NCBI GenBank assembly: GCA_023055505.1
Contig: JALIRH010000023.1
Location: 11,404,271-11,468,270 of the forward strand
Reading direction: 5' to 3'
From: Callipepla californica brunnescens
Lineage: Eukaryota > Chordata > Aves > Galliformes > Odontophoridae
Length of the DNA: 64,000 nt
Below the pieces are notes generated by a model. It ran no database searches. It was not told the DNA's origin and worked only from the letters and a program-made list of their open reading frames with translations. Positions 1 through 21,100 of this stretch are shown here, in pieces. The position numbers and the translations under genes are program-made. Within the stretch, counting starts at the first letter, position 1; each line of letters starts with the position of its first letter.

Positions 1-277
1 GTCGGGTGTCTTTTTTCCTTAATGAATATTTTAAAACTTCATCTGTTCATTCTTCGTATCTTTTTACTGTCCTGAATTCACTTTGGCAACCATGGCTGCA
101 TGATGCTCAGTGCTGGAGCGTCCTGAAGGGGAGAAACGCTAGGACTTACTATATTCCCCAGTGGGGCCACAACACGACAGCAGCTTGCCCCTGGTCTCCG
201 TGTCCTGCCAACACCACCAGCCGTTGGGCACAGCTAATCTCTTCCCGATTGTCTTCCGCCCCTCCCATGCTTCCGTC

Positions 278-283
278 TTTATT
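278..283 (-). terminator. Minus-strand AATAAA, possible distal FXN poly(A) signal
   Basis: Exact AATAAA on the minus strand, the only canonical hexamer I found between the FXN stop and the left edge. Whether FXN uses it is unknown; variant signals nearer the stop are equally possible. Confidence 0.2.
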
Positions 284-459
284 TTGAATGTTCTTCTAAG
301 TATTCTGGCAGGCCTCTGCCTTCCTTGCAAGGACTCACTCCTGCAGACTCCCACACATTCCAGCACTGGTTAGTACAATGAGGGAATTCAACCATTAACT
401 GAAAGCTGAAAGCAATTAAACTTGATTCGCCCCCACAGCAATCCCCATCCCCTACTCAC

Positions 460-511
460 CTATGAATTCTTTGGATCAGGTCTATGTCCCATTTCTGAAG
501 CTGCTCAAGGA
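460..511 (-). other. Exon-like segment of unknown identity
   Basis: On the minus strand a pyrimidine-rich tract ending CCTGAAG precedes 52 nt that read LEQLQKWDIDLIQRIH. A near-perfect donor (AG then GTGAGTAGG, 451-461) follows. The open frame continues upstream through the acceptor. I do not recognise the peptide. It could be an unknown exon, an alternative FXN 3' splice event or chance. Confidence 0.2.
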
Positions 512-1002
512 CTTCAGGAATGTTAAAGAAACAAGACAAGTTAACATATGGGACAACCATGCAGAGAGGAGATAATATAGGAGATAATATTGCTTGAGTT
601 ACCACAATCGGAAAGGAAACAAGCAAGAAACACCAGCCTAGCATTTAGGCACGTAACTCATGTTACAAGCACGACAGATGGAAAGCAGTTGTGGCACGCT
701 TAACTCTGCTACCTGAATGTACCACAGGACTCGCTGGTGCAGAGGAAAGAAATGCCGAGATGTTCAGGCCGTAGGACAGGAGCAAACACTATCAACTGCA
801 GAAAGGGTGATTAGCTGCTGGAGAACACTCTGAGACACCTTCAAAAAAACAGCACACTTCACTTTCTCATGAGTATTTGGTAGAATTGCAGATGCCACTA
901 TTTGTTTTTCAAAAGCACTCTACATGTTTTTCCAACCGAGGATGAAGCAACTGTTTTGTGGGGAAAAAGCTATCAGCAACACAATTATTAACTGTCTGTA
1001 AT

Positions 1003-1236
1003 GAATCATAGAATATAGGGGTTGGAAGGGACCTCAAGAGATCATCAAGTCCAACCCCCTGCCAAAGCAGGTTCCCTACACCAGGTAGCATAGGCAGGCG
1101 TCCAGGCGGATCTTGAATATCTCCAGAGAAGGAGATTCCACGGCCCCCCTGGGCAGCCTGTGCCAGGGCTCCGTCACCCTCACCGTGAAGAAGTTCTTGT
1201 GCACATCTGTGTGGAACCTCCTGTGCTGCAGTGAGC
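1003..1236 (-). mobile_element. CR1 LINE fragment (3' end)
   Basis: Starts with the CR1 terminal signature (aatcatagaat on plus, i.e. attctatgatt on the element strand). It continues with the typical 3'UTR text (ggttggaagggacctcaaga... gcctgtgccagggctccgtcaccctc). It is 5'-truncated, as CR1 copies usually are. It lies downstream of the FXN stop. Confidence 0.92.
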
Positions 1237-1889
1237 ACTGATGAGTCTCGGAGGATTTTCTTTCCGCTCTTCCTTTTCAGGGGAGTGAAGAAAGAAAGGA
1301 CTGACATGACATCAGGTTTGTAACTGTGGAGCTATCTGCTAATATAGGTAAGTTACAGAAGTAAAAAAATACTACGGAAGGCTTATTTGTCTTTGGGCAA
1401 TGTAAGTGACATCAGGATTACAGCTCCTCCCGTGCCTCCACTCTCGGGCACGATGGCTGTTTGAGGCCTTGCCCTAACTTAGAATTCCGTACCAGTATTA
1501 GAGCAGAAGTGAGTCATGTCCTATGATTCATTCATTCTGTATACGTGGATGAGAATCCCTCCTTCTATCTCGTGGATGCTATTTATCTTTCCCAGTTAGA
1601 CTGAACAGCACTGTTACTCAGCTAGCGAAAACCAGGAAACAGTTTGCATAAATAGCAGTAGCGCCAGAGGAGAAGGGGAAGGCATTTCAAATGGGAAAGC
1701 TGAAGTGCTCTTAGAAAAGCTACCCTGACTAGCCAAGTTCTGCATAGAATCTTTCAGCATTTTCAGGAACACTGAAATTTCAACATAATGTGCACAACTG
1801 TGGTCTTTATCATCACACGTGGAAATAACACCCTCACACAGTGAGTTCTACATGCATATTTATCTTTGTGTAAACAGCTGTATGAGGGA

Positions 1890-2228
1890 GCTCCAGGCTG
1901 ACCAGATAGCGGCCTTCCGCTACCTAGAGGGGAGCTGCAGGAAAGAAAAGGACAGATTCTTCAGCAGGGTCTGTAGTGATAGGACAAAGGGAAACAGTTT
2001 CACGCTTAAAGAGGTAGATTTAGGCTGTGTATAAGGAAGAAGTCTTCTACAGTGAGCAACAGTTTGCCTAGAGATGTGGCTGATGCCCGGTCCCTGGAGA
2101 CTTTCAAGGTGATGCTGATCCAGGCCCCGGGCAGCCTGACCTAGCTGTGTGCATCCCTGTTCATTGCACGGGAGTTGGAACAGGTGACCCTTAAAGGTCC
2201 CTTCCAGCTCTAAGGATTCTACAATGAT
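1890..2228 (+). mobile_element. CR1 LINE fragment
   Basis: CR1 3'UTR in plus orientation: it runs from cttccgctacctagagggg through aggacaaagggaaac and gtccctggagactttcaagg. It ends cccttccagctctaaggattctac, the degraded CR1 3' terminus. It is diverged, so relatively old. Confidence 0.88.
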
Positions 2229-3953
2229 GAAAGGTCACGGAGAATGAACCTCAAAATATGAATCAGATACACACTGATGACTAAGCTGCGTGCAGATTAC
2301 TTAGGAAAGTAATTTTTAGAAAAGTCAGTCAAAAAAATAATTAGACAAGTTATATGTGATCGGGCAAAGGAAGAACCAGGAAGAAACATCCCTGATTCTC
2401 AGATTAGGCAAACAGCATCTTAACCAAGTCTGTCTAAGTAGCTTTTGCAATTACTAGGAGATTGATCAGAATACCATCACTTTCCATGTGCTTTTTTTTT
2501 TTTTTTTTTGAAGTTCTAAATTCAAATAGCAAAAAGGTGTTTTGTTTTAGCTTTCATTTGAGAAAAAAAAAAAAACCAAACTATATACCAGTTGCTATTC
2601 ATCCAGTAGTTTCTGTTTCAGATAGAACTCTCTTATTTTGATTTAAAAACATGTAACAGCTTGCACAATTTACATGATCGCTGTCTGTGCAATCAAGTCA
2701 TGATCATGGAGCTCCACGGAAATAGTACTCCCTAATTTAGTTCACGGGGAGAGGTAGCTGGTAACAACATATACTTCAAATGCACATGGGGGGGCAATGA
2801 TGTTATCTAGAATTAATCACACTTGTAAATTTCTAGCTAGCCAAAAGCATCAAGACAAACTAATCAGAAATGTCCCAGTGAGCAAGGAGAAAAGTAACTT
2901 GCATTGAACCATCTTACACCATATACTTATAATACAATGAAAAAAATATTGTTATCTCAATAATTGGTCAACAATTGTGCTTCCATTTCAAAGGCAATTA
3001 AAAATAGCAGCAGTAATGCAGCACTATGAGTGCTAAAGCGTTCTCGAGGTGCACAAATGTGTAAAAGGTTTTAAATACTTCTACGTCATATCCTGGTAAA
3101 AATCCAAGCCCGCTTACTTAAGAAATGCAGCAGTGCAAATTCTTGCCAGCGTGACACAATCTCTGTTTACCAACTAAAACACAAGCAATTACATCTTTTT
3201 GCTCTATGAAGAGTACAAACAGGAAGAGGAAAATCACAGAAAGAGAATAAAGTATCGGCAGAGAGACTGCTGCACAGCTTACACACTGCACACCAGCCTT
3301 TTTGATTCACGTGATCCTTACAAACACACAGACCTGTAGGTAGTTAAGCTCAGAAAAATATTCCCACCTCAAAGAATCCGGAACTTGGAGAAATTAGCAA
3401 GTTCTGCAATACTGAGAGAAAAGTTATGTCCATCTCGCAAAACACGACTTCTCCTCTGCCACATCATTTTCTTCATGATATGCTCAGTTTGACTCTCCCG
3501 CATTATTTACTTGCAATAACACTAAAACCTTATCAACAGCTGCAAATTGTAATGCACTGCATCACAGTACCGTAACTTACATCGCTGTGACTCACAGACA
3601 TTTCTTGCTTTGGCTAAGTATTGCACCAAAACAAGAGTGACCTCTGTGCACCAGTCAGAGGTCACCCAACCCCAGTCCTTCCATCCAAACAAGACCGCAG
3701 GCAGCTGACATCAGCTGTAAGAAAGCAGAAAATGCAGTGACAGGAATGGACCCCTCATCTACCTGTACTGCATGGATATACATTCAAGCTGCATCAGAGA
3801 AACTCAGACTGAGCACAAGAGAAAAATATATTATTTTCATATTGTTGCACACGGTGACGTCAAGAAAACAACAACAGAAATAAGCTCAGGTACTCAGAGA
3901 CCAAAGAAGTGCTTGTGGTTAAAGTCTTTAAACTTCCATGAGGTAGGACATCG

Positions 3954-12398
<8,445 letters not shown>

Positions 12399-12437
12399 GT
12401 CGGCCCTTCTCGCTGCGGAAGCGGCCGGGGAGGAGCC

Positions 12438-12451
12438 GGCCCCTTGTGGCC
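12438..12451 (-). promoter_or_regulatory. Possible CTCF-like site in FXN 5' region
   Basis: The minus-strand sequence CCACAAGGGGCCGG, about 40 bp upstream of the start codon, resembles the CTCF core consensus CCASYAGRKGGCRS with two mismatches. In human a CTCF site near the FXN 5'UTR has been described. This is a by-eye motif only. Confidence 0.25.
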
Positions 12452-12640
12452 GCTACCGCCCCCTGCCGGCGCCGCGGAGCAGCGCGGGGCCGGGCTGAGG
12501 GAACGGCGGGAACGGGAGCGGGCGGAGCGCGGGAAGCCGGGAGCTGAGCGCCGCCGTGCGGGTGGGAGCGTCGCTCCGAGTGACAGGAAAGATAAAATCA
12601 CAGCGGCGCGGAGCTGCGGGGGTCGGAAGGGACCGCCAGA

Positions 12641-14900
12641 GAGCACAGGGTCCCTGTCTTTTTTGTACTGGGGAGCCCAGAACTGGACACAGTACTCCAG
12701 GTGAGGCCTCACCAGGGCAAAACAGAGAGGGAGGATCACCTCCCTCCATGTGCTGGCCATACTCTTATTAATGCATTCCACACCTTTGGCCTTCTTGGCC
12801 CCCAGGGCACGCTGCTGGTTGATGGCCAGCCTGTCATCCACCAGAACACACAGGTCCCTCTCCTCAGAGCTCCTCTGCAGTAGGTCTTCCCCCAACCTGT
12901 GCTGGTGCATGCAGTTACTCCTCCCTGTAAAGGCACCCAGAGGGAACAGTAGGAATCTCTGAAGGGATGAGAGAATAAGGGGCCCTTCTGAGATGAGACT
13001 CTCTAAAAAAGTGCATTACTGTGGGAACAGAAAAAATTCAGGTCTTTGCAAGGGACGGGGTTTTGTGGGTCTGTGTGCCCACTGCATTTCCCTGACAACA
13101 ACCATCAAGAAATGTTGTGTTTCTTGAGGACCAATCCCACATGCTTATCACCTCTGGAAGAAAACCATTTATGCTTTCTCAGCTGCGGCAGTCTAAATAC
13201 CAACATAAGTCTGGGTAGGGAGAAAGCTTTCATCAGACGCAAGAATACACCGATAAAGCGATTTCTTTTTCATACTTCGGTGAGCAAGGCAGCAGGAAGA
13301 ACGGCAGATTGCTTTTTTAATATGTAACATTTGATGTAAGTAAAAGGCAGTTCTTGTTTCACACCCCAGCACTTTGGTGTCAGCCCTCCTTAAGCTGGCA
13401 TTGAGTAACCACCCAGCAGCACCAGGTGCGTAAGCAGCTGGAGAATCAGCCCTGTGCCCTCACTGCAGGCAGAGCTGATGTTCTTTTGCAAGCAAATGCA
13501 CGCACTGCAGCAGAGGGGTGAGAAAACGGCCTGTGTGTAGAACAGGCAGGGTACACCACCAGCTGCTCCTTATCGCTGCCTTGTTTTTTAACTGGGAAAG
13601 ACATTAAGGTGCCTTTGCTAAAGGCAAAACCTGGCCCCTGAATGCTGTATGGTGAAGCTACAGAGTTATACACACAGAAATGGAGTTACTCCCTATGTGT
13701 CACCCTGCAAACATCAACCTGTGCTTTTCTTCTCCCAGACAGTGTGCAGGGCGATTATCTGGATACCCTAGCTCACGGTTCCCCACATGTCAGTAACCTG
13801 AATGTTCAAGTTTTGCTCCCTGTGATCAACTCCATCTGTTTGGCCTAGGAGAAACAGACCAATATATCACTCTAACACCCTGGAGAGCTGACAATGCCCA
13901 TGCCTTCTGCGTGCATTTCATTTTCATTTGACATGAATTACCACGTTGTCTTCATAGATAAGTAAGCCAACAGACAAATATCTGGGTACCACACCCTACT
14001 GGATGTTTGGGAAAGATGTGATAAAGCTTTGCCTTCTGGCCCAGTGCTAAGAACTTCTTTATTTTACCCCAAATAGAACTGGTGATAACTAACTACTTTG
14101 CATATGGCCACACTTTGAATGTTCTACACACTATGCATGATCAAGCAGACCCTTCTAATCTACAGAATTTTCTGCCCCTAGGTTTGTCTCTCGTGTTTCT
14201 GTGAGGAATGACACAAGATAATTATCTTGCTGAGACCGAGCAACCTAATTTTAAAGCATGGAAAAGAGGTAATCATGAACACAGGCTCAAGGTCAATGAA
14301 GAGGCTCTAAGAAAAGAAAATCAGTCGATTGTTACATTTCTCTATTCTGTGCACAATAAAGGAGAAAGAACCCCCATCCTTGTTAATGTTACAGTGTAAA
14401 ATATACCAATGCAAAACTCTTCAGAAGTACAAACAATAACCTTGGGAATCAGAGTGCCCAGCTCTGGTTTGGCAGCCCATCAGGTTGAACTGCACTTATT
14501 CCTAGAATAGCTGCTCTTATCAGTGACTTCCATAAACTTCCAAACTGACAGCTGAGTAGCTGCTTCTTTTCGTCTCTTCTTGTTTTTAAACACTGCTGCA
14601 TCAAGGTAGGAGGCCTCTGCCTGCTGGTAATTGGTGCCTCAGCTGCTAGGGAAATGAAGGGAACCAAAACAGTATTTATCTTGAAACAATTGCTCATAGT
14701 GAAAACCTGACATTTGAGGTGCCGTTATACCTTTTGCCTTTTCCTTTCTCTTTTCTGTCCAACTTTAAGATTCCCCTCTTTGTTAAGGAGCTGGCAGAAG
14801 CTAAATTCAGATGCCATCTTACAGTGTGGCTGATGCATCTCCTGAGATGCCCCTCAAGACCATGAGACATTCCAGCACAGGAGCACACCGACGGCTGTGA
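12641..14900. other. PIP5K1B-FXN intergenic interval
   Basis: About 2.3 kb. Beyond the CR1 piece at 12655-12915 I see no gene. PRKACG, an intronless mammalian retrogene located between these genes in human, has no counterpart here. Short open frames have no recognisable similarity. Confidence 0.7.
12655..12915 (-). mobile_element. CR1 LINE fragment encoding the ORF2 C-terminal part
   Basis: Minus-strand translation reads SSEERDLCVLVDDRLAINQQ, then a segment ending [20 protein letters not shown] and [11 protein letters not shown]. These are hallmarks of the CR1 reverse transcriptase C-terminal region. The frame is unbroken over about 85 codons. The left end reaches the FXN CpG-island promoter. 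Confidence 0.93.
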
Positions 14901-15180
14901 TAGTCTTGAGAACAAAATACTTTATTCATCAATAAAACTATAGTTTACAGTAGTATTTACTAAATAAATTATATAATTTCTCTTTTACAAGAAATAAACT
15001 AAAATCAAAAATATTTCAAAGACAATATATATACACAACATAAGGCCTTGTTATAAATAACATTTTTTCTTTTCACCAACAGTGAAAATGTCTTTGAAGG
15101 CTCATTTTCATATCGTATGTGCTGAGGCTCACCCCAACCCTTGCATCAACTCCAATTTCCACTTCTCTGGATCTAAGCGA
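14900..15180 (-). other. PIP5K1B: PIP5K1B 3'UTR (inferred)
   Basis: About 280 nt between the proposed stop and the poly(A) signal, AT-rich, no open frame. The left end is set by the expected cleavage 15-25 nt after AATAAA. Confidence 0.5.
14921..14926 (-). terminator. PIP5K1B: PIP5K1B poly(A) signal AATAAA
   Basis: Exact AATAAA on the minus strand, followed about 30 nt later by a GU-rich element (GGTGTGCTCCTGTGCTGG, 14872-14889). This is the usual layout of a vertebrate cleavage site. A plus-strand AATAAA at 14931 overlaps the region by chance. Confidence 0.65.
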
Positions 15181-15186
15181 TTAGAA
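15181..15186 (-). CDS. PIP5K1B: PIP5K1B last coding exon: one Phe codon plus stop
   Basis: The acceptor (TTTTCACCCTTCAG) is followed by TTC TAA. Phase 0 fits the upstream exon, giving ...DVYLF. The exon then continues as 3'UTR to about 14.9 kb. It is inferred from the splice signal, the phase and the downstream poly(A) signal, not from protein similarity. Confidence 0.55.
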   Translation of the reverse strand, partial: F

Positions 15187-18100
15187 CTGAAGGGTGAAAA
15201 TATGCAAAAATTAATTTACTTTATTCATCACTGTGCTTATTTTTAAATAGGTAAAGCAGATAATATATACTTTTTTCGGTGCATAATTACAAGATGCATG
15301 CAAATGAAATCACTAGAGAGCCAATAAGAAAATATTACTTTCAAGTCCAGAAAAGGTGATTGGCAATAGAGTAGAAAGCAGCTCGAACACACGGGTCTTC
15401 ACAGTTTAGCAAGCAAGAGCAGATGACAGCAGAGTGCGGAATGTTTCATGTCACTTTTGCCAAGTCCATCCATCCTTTCTATAGTTCAAAGATCCTGACA
15501 TTTCTTAGAATAAGTTCAGCTGATTATTACTCTCTGTCTACAAGGCTCAGGAAATCTCTCCTTCTTAAACCAGGAGTGCAGAAAGTGCTCTTCATTAACC
15601 ACGGTCACTTCTCTGTCTCAGTTTTAATTCTTCTTGTGTTTTCTATTACTGTAAAAACAGAAAAAAGCAAGTTAGAAGTTGTGTTTATTTGTTTTCTAAC
15701 AGAATTATAAACTGGCAACATATTTATTCCCCCACAGAAGCAGAAGCACAGTTCAAGAGTGATCCTCTAATCAAAGCCACTGGGTACTCTTCTTTGTACA
15801 CGAACCAACTCCTGCAGTTTTGCAGACGCTGCACGGCACTTACATTTCCAGAATCCAACCACTTGTTTATGCAGAATGCTGAACACTCTGGGCATCACAG
15901 AAGACAGTACAAACTGAGGGCACTCAGCAGCTCCTAACTTTCTTATCTCACTTCAGTGAAGTACATGGGGCTAATTAGAAGTGTTAGGGGAGGGGGGGAA
16001 GTGAGTTTTTTGCTATCTTCTATAGAAGTCCTGCTAGCTTCCACAGGACATCCTCCCAGAAGAAAAAACATACCTATTCAATCTTTCACACACAACCGAT
16101 GTTCTCTCTCATTCTATTTCACAAGAAAAAAGAAAAAGACTTAATATTAGTGAGTTCATTTTCTACCATATCTTCCACAGAAGCAGTGATAAATAATATA
16201 AACTGCTGAGTCTCTGAACCACTGAATGAGCACATGAAGGAAGGATCTGTTCAGCCCTGGGAGCACGGGTGAAGGCAATTCACCTGTATGACCAGAAGGG
16301 CAGGCTCCATCTCTCTTAGACCTCATTTAAAGGCTGACTGCCACTAAGGAAGGATCTCCTGGTAGAGGTCTCTCCTTTGTGAAGTTCCTTCCCTGAAAGC
16401 CTCGACCTTCAGAGACAGGTTCCTTCTTTCTGTAACAGCTCCTTGTTCATACTTGTCACTTTGCCTTTACAAACTTTAAAGAAAGACATTTATGTGCTGC
16501 AAACTTCAAGCTTGCTGCCGTGTTGTGAACCAGTGTCGTGGTCAGGGCATTCACAATCAGTGCTGGTTAGCAAAGTACTGCCTTTCTCAAAGGCTGTTCC
16601 TTTTCTTTGGACAGCTGCAGTCTGGCTGCCTTAAGGCAGAAAAGTAGTCAGCGAGTATGTATTTACAGGATGCAGAACGATTTAATTTGCAAAGGAAAAC
16701 TATTGGACAAGTGAGGAAAATTAAGTCCTATTCTAAGAAGAGCATGACATGAGAATAAAATGTTGTTTTGTTTTCTTTTTTAAGCAGTGAATTATCAGTT
16801 GGGCAAAAAAGATTCAACAGTTGACAGTAGAGAGAAACAACCTAAAGCCTTATGAAGCCAGTATAAATGTGATTAAATGTTCTCTGTCAGCATCCTGTTT
16901 GTGGCCGAAAGCTCATAACTGAATGACTGCAGTTCCATTTTGACAACTATATTGGTAATTCAACACAGTTTCAGACCTCTGGCCTTGTCACTTCTTTTCA
17001 CTCTCTCAGCAATACTGCCGATGCTCACTTTTTGCTCTGCCAGTAGTACACAATTACGACTGACTGACTCCTGTATTTTTGTTCCTTTAACTCAGACCTT
17101 TCCAAAGCACTTCAGGGGGATCAAGTATGGAAAAAAAATACCTGCAAAAGTTGCATTTCAGAATTGGAAAAGATTGCCCTGATAGAAAAATAAAGCAACT
17201 GCCTGAGTGAGTCACAGAAATGCTGTTCATGCAGCAGGATTTAAACATTCTTGTTTGCCAGGTACAGTCCACTTCTGTGCACATTACTGTGGAAAAGTCT
17301 ACAACAGAATACACATAACATAAGCAACTGTCACCACTGCACAGTGTTACTTTGATCAGATGTAGAAAACAGCATTTTCTGATGGAGGCAGCATTTGACC
17401 ATAGCAAGTGTATTTGAAATGATAATTAATGGCAAATGACCCTACTAGACACCTTCCTGTAGTCACTGTCTGAGATGTCTCATTCTGGTTCTGTAACGTA
17501 CCTACAGTACTGGGAGTCTTTTTGTGCTTTAGTTCTCTTCTCGTGGATTTGATTTCCCCACACAATGCATTAAAATCCTTAGGGCACAAGAACTTGTAGT
17601 TCAGCAACAGTAGAAGCTGTCATTTTAGCACTTGGCATACTCAGGTAATGTACTAATTGTAATCAGAAATAGTATGCTTTCAGTCTACTCTAACACTTCA
17701 TTCCAGTATCTGATTTACAGGCAAGTGTTGCTGTTGCTTTCTGTGTAATATTGCTTCTGCAAAAACTCTTCTAACCAAATGACATTCAAGAGCTTGGTTC
17801 TTGTTTCACCTTGCACCAGCCTTCAGTTTTATGAGAGACACAGGCTTCTTTTTCCCCTGATAGAGAAGATAATGCATAGCTGAGTACAGACATAAAATAG
17901 ATTAGAGAGGAGAAGTGAGTTGTTCCTCACCGTGTGGAACATCTAGGTCATTAAGCCCTGTGTAGACCCTGCTTTGAGGAAACAGTGCTTAACTGGTTCC
18001 AGTATGTGCACGGAACATAAGGATTTTTCTGCTCTCAGGGGAAGCTCACTCAAAGTGTCCGTAAATAAGGAGGTCTGAATTTTTTTCTTACAGTCCTAGA

Positions 18101-21100
18101 GTTAACATTCATCTTCTACCAGTATCTTCAGTGGAAATAGCAAAGCTCCAGAAAGAGAGCAACGTGTCTAAATATGAGGTACACATCACAGCGTGGCTGC
18201 ACATTTAATTGCTGGTTCTTACGTGTATCCTGTCTGGGAAATGCTTTAACTTCAGTCCTGGTTGTTACTTCTTCACAACAATGCTCTGAAGAAAACTACA
18301 GTATGATTAGAGTTGAATCAAATGCTGTAGAATACACAGAAGCAAAAAATTTCTGAATGAAAAACAAACCTCATCAAGGAGTCATGGTAGCAGGGGCAAC
18401 ACCACAGCCAAAGTATCTAACAAGAAGTCAATGGGTTGGAAGGGTCCTTAACAATCACCTTCTTTCAACCCCTTGCCCTGGGCAGGCTTCCCTTCCTGGC
18501 CTTGAATGTCTCCAGGGATGGGACATCCACAGCCTCTCTGTGCAGCCTGTGCTACTGCCTCACCACCCTCTGTGTTGGATTTCTTCCTAATGGTTAATCT
18601 AAACCCACCCTCTTTCCATTTACAGTCATTGCTTCTTGCCCACTACACTCCCTGAAGAAAAGCCCTCCCCATCTTTCCTGTAGGCCCCCTTTATGTACTG
18701 GAAGGCCACAGTGAGGTCTCCCCAGGACCTTTTCTTCCCCAAGCTAAACACTCCCAAATCCCTTGTCCTTTCTTCACAGGAGAGGTGTTCCTATCCTCTG
18801 ATCATCCTTGCGGCCAACCTCTGTACACACTGCAACAACTTGAAGTCCTATTTACGCTGGGAGCCCCAGTGCTGAACACAGTACTGCAGGTACGAGTGAT
18901 GGTTCATTTGATCAGTCAGGTGAGAATTCTTTTGTTTTTCTGCAAGAGTTCACACTAGGAGAGAGCAAGACTGCTGATTCAAAAATAGCTATAACATTTC
19001 TAAGAGGAAGTAATTGCAAAGATGAGGGATTAGGTAGTAAACTGGCAGTGGGAGGAGCTGAATACAAACTAAGAAGTGTTCAAAAGGAGAATTAAGCAAA
19101 TATGTAGCTATAGGAAGAAGAACAGAAGTGCAGTGAAACATGAGAAGGGGGAGGCAGTTTTGCTAGGTTTCTAAACAGTGCAGACAAGCACTCAACAGTC
19201 TACTTAGCTGTGCATCTACATCCACAATACGCACAGAACAGATCTCCAGCTAGGTTTTACAACTTCACAATCCTATAATAAAACTGGCATTTGGTCATAA
19301 GCCACAATATGGGCAATTCTGAATGTAATAACATTATGGATGCAATTCATCTGACAGAGTGTAGCCACACTAACTAGACTTCAAATATGCTGAGCCTCCT
19401 CATCACTACAGTTACTTCTGTCTTTTATTTCACTTGAAACCCTTCTCAGTCCTTTGCAATCCTCTCTTCAGTGGTAGTGTCTTCCAAATCATATACAAAT
19501 AACAGTTAGCAATGTCGCATTCCCACAAAATTATTTCTCTACTACCAAAGAAGCTTCTACTATAGTTAAAAACAGCTCTTCAAATGAAATAGAATCATAA
19601 CATTGAAGAATTGCTCATGTTGGAAGAGACCTTCAAAGTCATCGAGTCCAACCACAACCAAACCATAGCACCCTACTCTAACAACCCACCGCTAAACCGT
19701 GTCCCTGAGCACTACATCCAGATGGATTTTAAACACAGACATGTGTGCTGACTCAGCCATGCTGCCAGGAGCCTATTCCAGTGCTTAACAACCCGTTCTG
19801 TATAGAAGTTTTTCCTCATATCCAAGCTAAACCTCCCCTGGCACAACTTAAGACCATTTCCCTTTGTCCTGTCACTGTAATAAGAGACCACCTCCACTCT
19901 CACTGCAGTCACCTTTCCGGTATTTGAAGAGAGCAGTAAGGTCTCTCCTCAGTTCCTCTTTTCCATAGTCAAGAGCCCCAGCACCTTCAGCCACTCTTCA
20001 CAGGGCATATTCTCCAGACCCTTCACAAGCCTTGTTGCCCTTCTTTGAGCCTGCTCCAGCACCTCAGTGTCCTTTCTGCACTGAGGTGCCCTAAAATGAA
20101 CACAGTACTCAAGGTGGGGCCTCACCAGTGCCAGAGTGAGATCTCGCCAGGGGGAAGTTACTGTTCATAAACGAAATGCTATGGGCAGGATGTATACTTA
20201 TTAAGATTTGTATTTACCACCAGCTGATTTCAGCTGTAGAGCATCGTTAACAGAGCAAACTTAGGTTTGTCACTGTAGAAATTTACATGCACGTTCTTAT
20301 CCCACTATAAACATATTGAGAATCAAACTCTTACAGCGAAACATCACACACAAAATCACAGGAGTTGGAAGGGACCTCAAGACATCAGTTATTCTTAAAC
20401 CTTACTACTCTGACTTAGTTACTGACACTGAAGTTTGTCACCTGTAGTGATGTCACCTGAGAGAACACAGTGGAGTAGTTTTTAATTTCATGTTGCTCTT
20501 TCATGGACTGAAAGCTTAACATTACAGGTAGACACAACAGGGTGACTTAATGTCATGTGGGGATTTTTTTTGTGGATTTCTACATCAAAATGCAAAATAG
20601 AAGAGTGTTTATCCCTCTGTACAGAAACACCTTTTATTTATCTCGTGTGGAGATATGTCTTCGGCTCCTGAGTATCTGTTCTACCTTTGCACTACACATT
20701 CAAAGAAGCAAGAACCATCTAATTTTCACTTCTGTGGAATAACATTTCAAATTCCCACTTAATATATCTGACTCTATCTCTGTACTCTTTAATGAAAAAC
20801 TGTAACTGCTTTGGTAGAACATTAACAGAATCACAGATTCACTGGTTTTTTTCCACTGTTTGGTATGAGGATATTTGGAAATAATTTGAATTGGGTTACA
20901 CTTCCTGCTCAGTGTGGATCGTGGTTAGCTATGTTGGGTTTGTTTGTTTGGGTTTTTTTGCCTCTAAAAAAGTAGTAGCTGGGTTAAAAGATTTAAGAAA
21001 AAACACAAATCAACTACTTTTTAAACTCAATTTGGATTTAGTGTTGTTCCTAACAGTGCTGCTTAGAGTCATGGGTGAAGAAAATGCTGCTTTGCTGAAC

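Larger units (their letters stand above)
1..3953 (-). other. FXN 3' flank / possible long 3'UTR
   Basis: I recognise no protein-coding gene here. The first bases after the FXN stop are transcribed as 3'UTR, but no canonical AATAAA occurs on the minus strand close by. The only exact copy I found lies at 278-283, about 3.7 kb downstream; human FXN mRNA also has a multi-kilobase 3'UTR. Two CR1 fragments and an exon-like segment at 460-511 lie inside. TJP2, the next gene in mammals, is not seen and would lie further left. Confidence 0.5.
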
